Shown here: in pieces, positions 5,128-6,625 of the stretch
Layout: every line of letters begins with the position of its first letter
How positions within the stretch are numbered: the first letter of the stretch is position 1
From: Synergistaceae bacterium
GTDB lineage: Bacteria > Synergistota > Synergistia > Synergistales > Aminobacteriaceae
Assembly (NCBI GenBank): GCA_031270755.1
Contig: JAISWV010000249.1
Coordinates: forward strand, 1 to 6,625
Direction of reading: 5' to 3'
DNA length: 6,625 bases
The notes under the pieces: model-generated
Database searches by the model: none
The model's input: only the letters and a program-made list of their open reading frames with translations
What the model was told of the DNA's origin: nothing
Position numbers and translations under genes: made by a program

Positions 5128-5742
5128 ATGCCGACTCAGACCTTTTACAACCTGCCTGTCGAAAAGCAGGAGAGGATACTGCAGGCTGCCATCGAAGAAT
5201 TTGGCAAACGCAACGTGCAGGAAGCGAATCTAGCCAACATCGTGAGCGGCGCGAATATCTCCCGCGGCAGCTTGTATCAATATTTCCCGAATAAAGAAGA
5301 CATGTATATCTACATCTTCGACACGCTGCGGGCCCGCCGCGCCGAGTACGTCAAGCCCGCGTTCTTGCTCTACAAGAAAGAGCCCTTCCTCAAGTTCTTC
5401 GAGGCCTTTTACCTGCGGGACAGCGAGTTCTTGCTGCGAAACCCCAGGCATATCGAGCTGGGCAAGCAAATGTACAGCCACGCCCACGGCGTTTCGCGCA
5501 ACCTGATTCAGCGCGTGCAAAGCAAATACAAAGAAATCTTTCTTTTGGCCATCGAGTTCGACAAAGAGCGGGACCTCATCTCTTCCCAGGTCGATTCCTC
5601 AGCTTTGGCGGATTTGTGCGTGCACTTCGTCACCGACATTTTCATCTTTCAAAGCGTGATAAGCCAGCTTTCCATAGCCAACATCGAACAGCACGCGCGT
5701 CAAACGCTCTACATCCTGCAAAACGGAATATCCCCCCGATAA
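5128..5742 (+). CDS. TetR/AcrR-family transcriptional regulator
   Basis: The 204-residue protein has the usual TetR length. Residues about 13-60 form the DNA-binding domain: KQERILQAAIEEFGKR, then the helix-turn-helix with LANIVSGANISRGSLYQYF (35-53) and NKEDMY (55-60), the classic end of the TetR motif. The remaining 140 residues are helical and variable, as expected for ligand binding and dimer formation; the ligand cannot be told. Such proteins are mostly repressors released by a small molecule. The ATG is the only standard start in frame after a TGA at 5074-5076, but it lacks a ribosome site, so it may depend on the small frame just upstream. The divergent FMN-type protein gene is the nearest likely target; the convergent M20 gene is not in position to share a promoter. 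Confidence 0.93.
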   Translation: MPTQTFYNLPVEKQERILQAAIEEFGKRNVQEANLANIVSGANISRGSLYQYFPNKEDMYIYIFDTLRARRAEYVKPAFLLYKKEPFLKFFEAFYLRDSEFLLRNPRHIELGKQMYSHAHGVSRNLIQRVQSKYKEIFLLAIEFDKERDLISSQVDSSALADLCVHFVTDIFIFQSVISQLSIANIEQHARQTLYILQNGISPR

Positions 5743-5754
5743 ACCGTCAGCGAA

Positions 5755-5775
5755 AGGAGAGGCTCAGCCTCTTCT
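5755..5775 (+). other. strong hairpin just after the TetR gene
   Basis: AGGAGAGGC (5755-5763) pairs with GCCTCTTCT (5767-5775) over nine pairs including one G-U, with a TCA loop. It starts 13 nt after the stop codon. No T-run follows, so it is not itself a terminator; it may stabilise the 3' end of the message. Confidence 0.55.
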
Positions 5776-5787
5776 AACCCTATCCAC

Positions 5788-5839
5788 AAAAATCGACCCC
5801 GTCCCTTCTGAAATGGAAGAGAGGGGGTCGGCGCTTTTT
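5788..5839. terminator. bidirectional rho-independent terminator between convergent genes
   Basis: CGACCCC (5794-5800) pairs with GGGGTCG (5824-5830). After a G/G mismatch the stem continues with two pairs, a C/A mismatch and an inner CTTCT/GGAAG stem, closing on the loop GAAAT (5810-5814). On the plus strand GCGC and then TTTTT (5835-5839) follow, suiting the TetR gene. On the minus strand a run of five T (complement of 5788-5792) follows almost directly, suiting the M20 peptidase gene that ends at 5873. The minus-strand reading is the better one because its T-run is closer to the stem. Confidence 0.85.
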
Positions 5840-5872
5840 GGGAGCATCACGTGTCGAGGCGTTCCGGTATCG

Positions 5873-6625
5873 CTACTTCAAACGCTCGAGCAACATCAGC
5901 AGATGTTTTTGTCCTATATTGATCGAGTCGACCTTGGAGCGTTCCTTCAGAGAGTGCGCATTCTCGGAAGTGGACATTCCTACGCCGATCGTAGGAATTC
6001 CCATGGCCATCGCAACGTTGCCGTTGATCGAAGCGGAATAATTCAGCTTGATGTCCTTGTAGCCCAGGCCACTCCACGCATCCTGCGTAGCCAGAACCAA
6101 CTTATGTTTGTCCACTCCGGGCACCTGCCCTGCGGAGATATCCACAACCAGCTCTTTCTCGAACGTGCAACCTGAGTCCGTGATGGCTTTCTCCATTGCG
6201 GGGAAAACGTTGTCTTCCAGCTTTTTCAAAGCTTCCGCGCTTTGAGACCGCATATCCAAAGTCACCCATGCCTCTTCGGCGACCGCGTTCTCCGTGGTAC
6301 CGCCGCCTATGACTCCCAGGTTGAGATAAATAGCCGGGTCCTGCTCCACTTGATATTTATAGGCCTCCGTAATGGCCAAAGCAAGACTCTTCACCGCTGA
6401 CGGGATACCCAGACTACGGTTCGTATGTCCACCGGGTCCTTTGGCGTAAACTTTATACCAGTCGATACCCCGCGCACCCACCGCAACGCTGCCAATGCCG
6501 CCGTCGACGGAAACCACCATGTCCGGCTTTTGCTTCACGTTCGCGAGATAATGTTTCATCCCCTTAAGTCCCACTTCTTCCTGCACTGTGAGGAGGAAGG
6601 TGATGTTATAAGGCGATTTGATCCC
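5873..6625 (-). CDS. M20 family metallopeptidase, C-terminal part (5' end outside window)
   Basis: Only the last 250 residues are inside the window; the frame is open to the right edge, so the gene continues beyond it. The GTG near 6586 is an internal Val, not a start. M20 enzymes use two metal ions, usually zinc, to cleave peptides or acylated amino acids. Visible parts, numbered from the window edge, are TVQEEVGLKG (13-22) with the catalytic and metal-binding Glu16/Glu17; SVDGG with metal ligand D41; the lid/dimerisation domain starting at GARGIDWYKV (50-59) with GPGGHTN and H67; and ENAHSLKE with the last metal ligand H224. The VDGG motif resembles peptidase T, favouring an aminotri- or dipeptidase over a deacetylase, but the substrate is not fixed by this fragment. 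The first HxD metal site is not visible. It ends in TAG, 33 nt from the terminator stem. Confidence 0.92.
   Translation of the reverse strand, partial: GIKSPYNITFLLTVQEEVGLKGMKHYLANVKQKPDMVVSVDGGIGSVAVGARGIDWYKVYAKGPGGHTNRSLGIPSAVKSLALAITEAYKYQVEQDPAIYLNLGVIGGGTTENAVAEEAWVTLDMRSQSAEALKKLEDNVFPAMEKAITDSGCTFEKELVVDISAGQVPGVDKHKLVLATQDAWSGLGYKDIKLNYSASINGNVAMAMGIPTIGVGMSTSENAHSLKERSKVDSINIGQKHLLMLLERLK

Noticed and set aside
6584..6586. GTG as the start of a 237-residue peptidase
   Set aside because: The frame stays open upstream to the window edge with family-like sequence, and starting here would remove the first metal-binding half of the enzyme.

Overview
The window looks like an ordinary chromosomal segment of a moderately GC-rich bacterium. 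It carries a conserved housekeeping operon on the minus strand, followed by a small, more variable set of genes. The order lepB - rbgA(ylqF) - rnhB - FliK-like - FlhB-C-terminal-like - yraN resembles the rplS/lepB/ylqF/rnhB/ylqG/ylqH neighbourhood of Firmicutes and Synergistota. The amino-acid-oriented M20 peptidase and the free-standing FlhB C-domain fit an anaerobic Synergistota-type organism, but this placement is inference from gene order and protein style, not proof.

Layout. Positions 1-172: AT-rich, no convincing complete gene. Positions 173-4096 (minus strand): six tightly packed genes read from right to left. They are lepB (signal peptidase I, TTG start), rbgA (50S ribosome-assembly GTPase), rnhB (RNase HII), a FliK-like protein, a small FlhB C-terminal-domain protein, and yraN (UPF0102 nuclease-like). 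Gaps are at most 25 nt, or the genes overlap by 4 and 31 nt, so they very probably form one operon. Positions 4097-4361 hold the likely lepB promoter and two kinds of short tandem repeat. Positions 4362-4790 (minus): a pyridoxamine-phosphate-oxidase-like FMN split-barrel protein. Positions 4791-5127: a divergent control region holding candidate promoters, a short palindrome and a possible 25-codon leader ORF. Positions 5128-5742 (plus): a TetR-family regulator. Positions 5743-5872: a strong hairpin, then a terminator that works by sequence in both directions. Positions 5873-6625 (minus): the C-terminal 250 residues of an M20 metallopeptidase that runs off the right edge.

How the genes work together. 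The operon combines protein export (LepB), ribosome maturation (RbgA), genome maintenance (RnhB, probably YraN) and two relatives of the flagellar/type III export switch pair FliK-FlhB, whose job outside a full export apparatus is unknown. The flavoprotein and the TetR regulator diverge from a shared control region, so the regulator may control the flavoprotein.

I did not find a clear undescribed system. The points most worth a second look are the FliK-like/FlhB-C pair inside a core operon, the Ser-for-Asn change in the RbgA G4 motif, the leader ORF ahead of the TetR gene, and the repeats in front of lepB.
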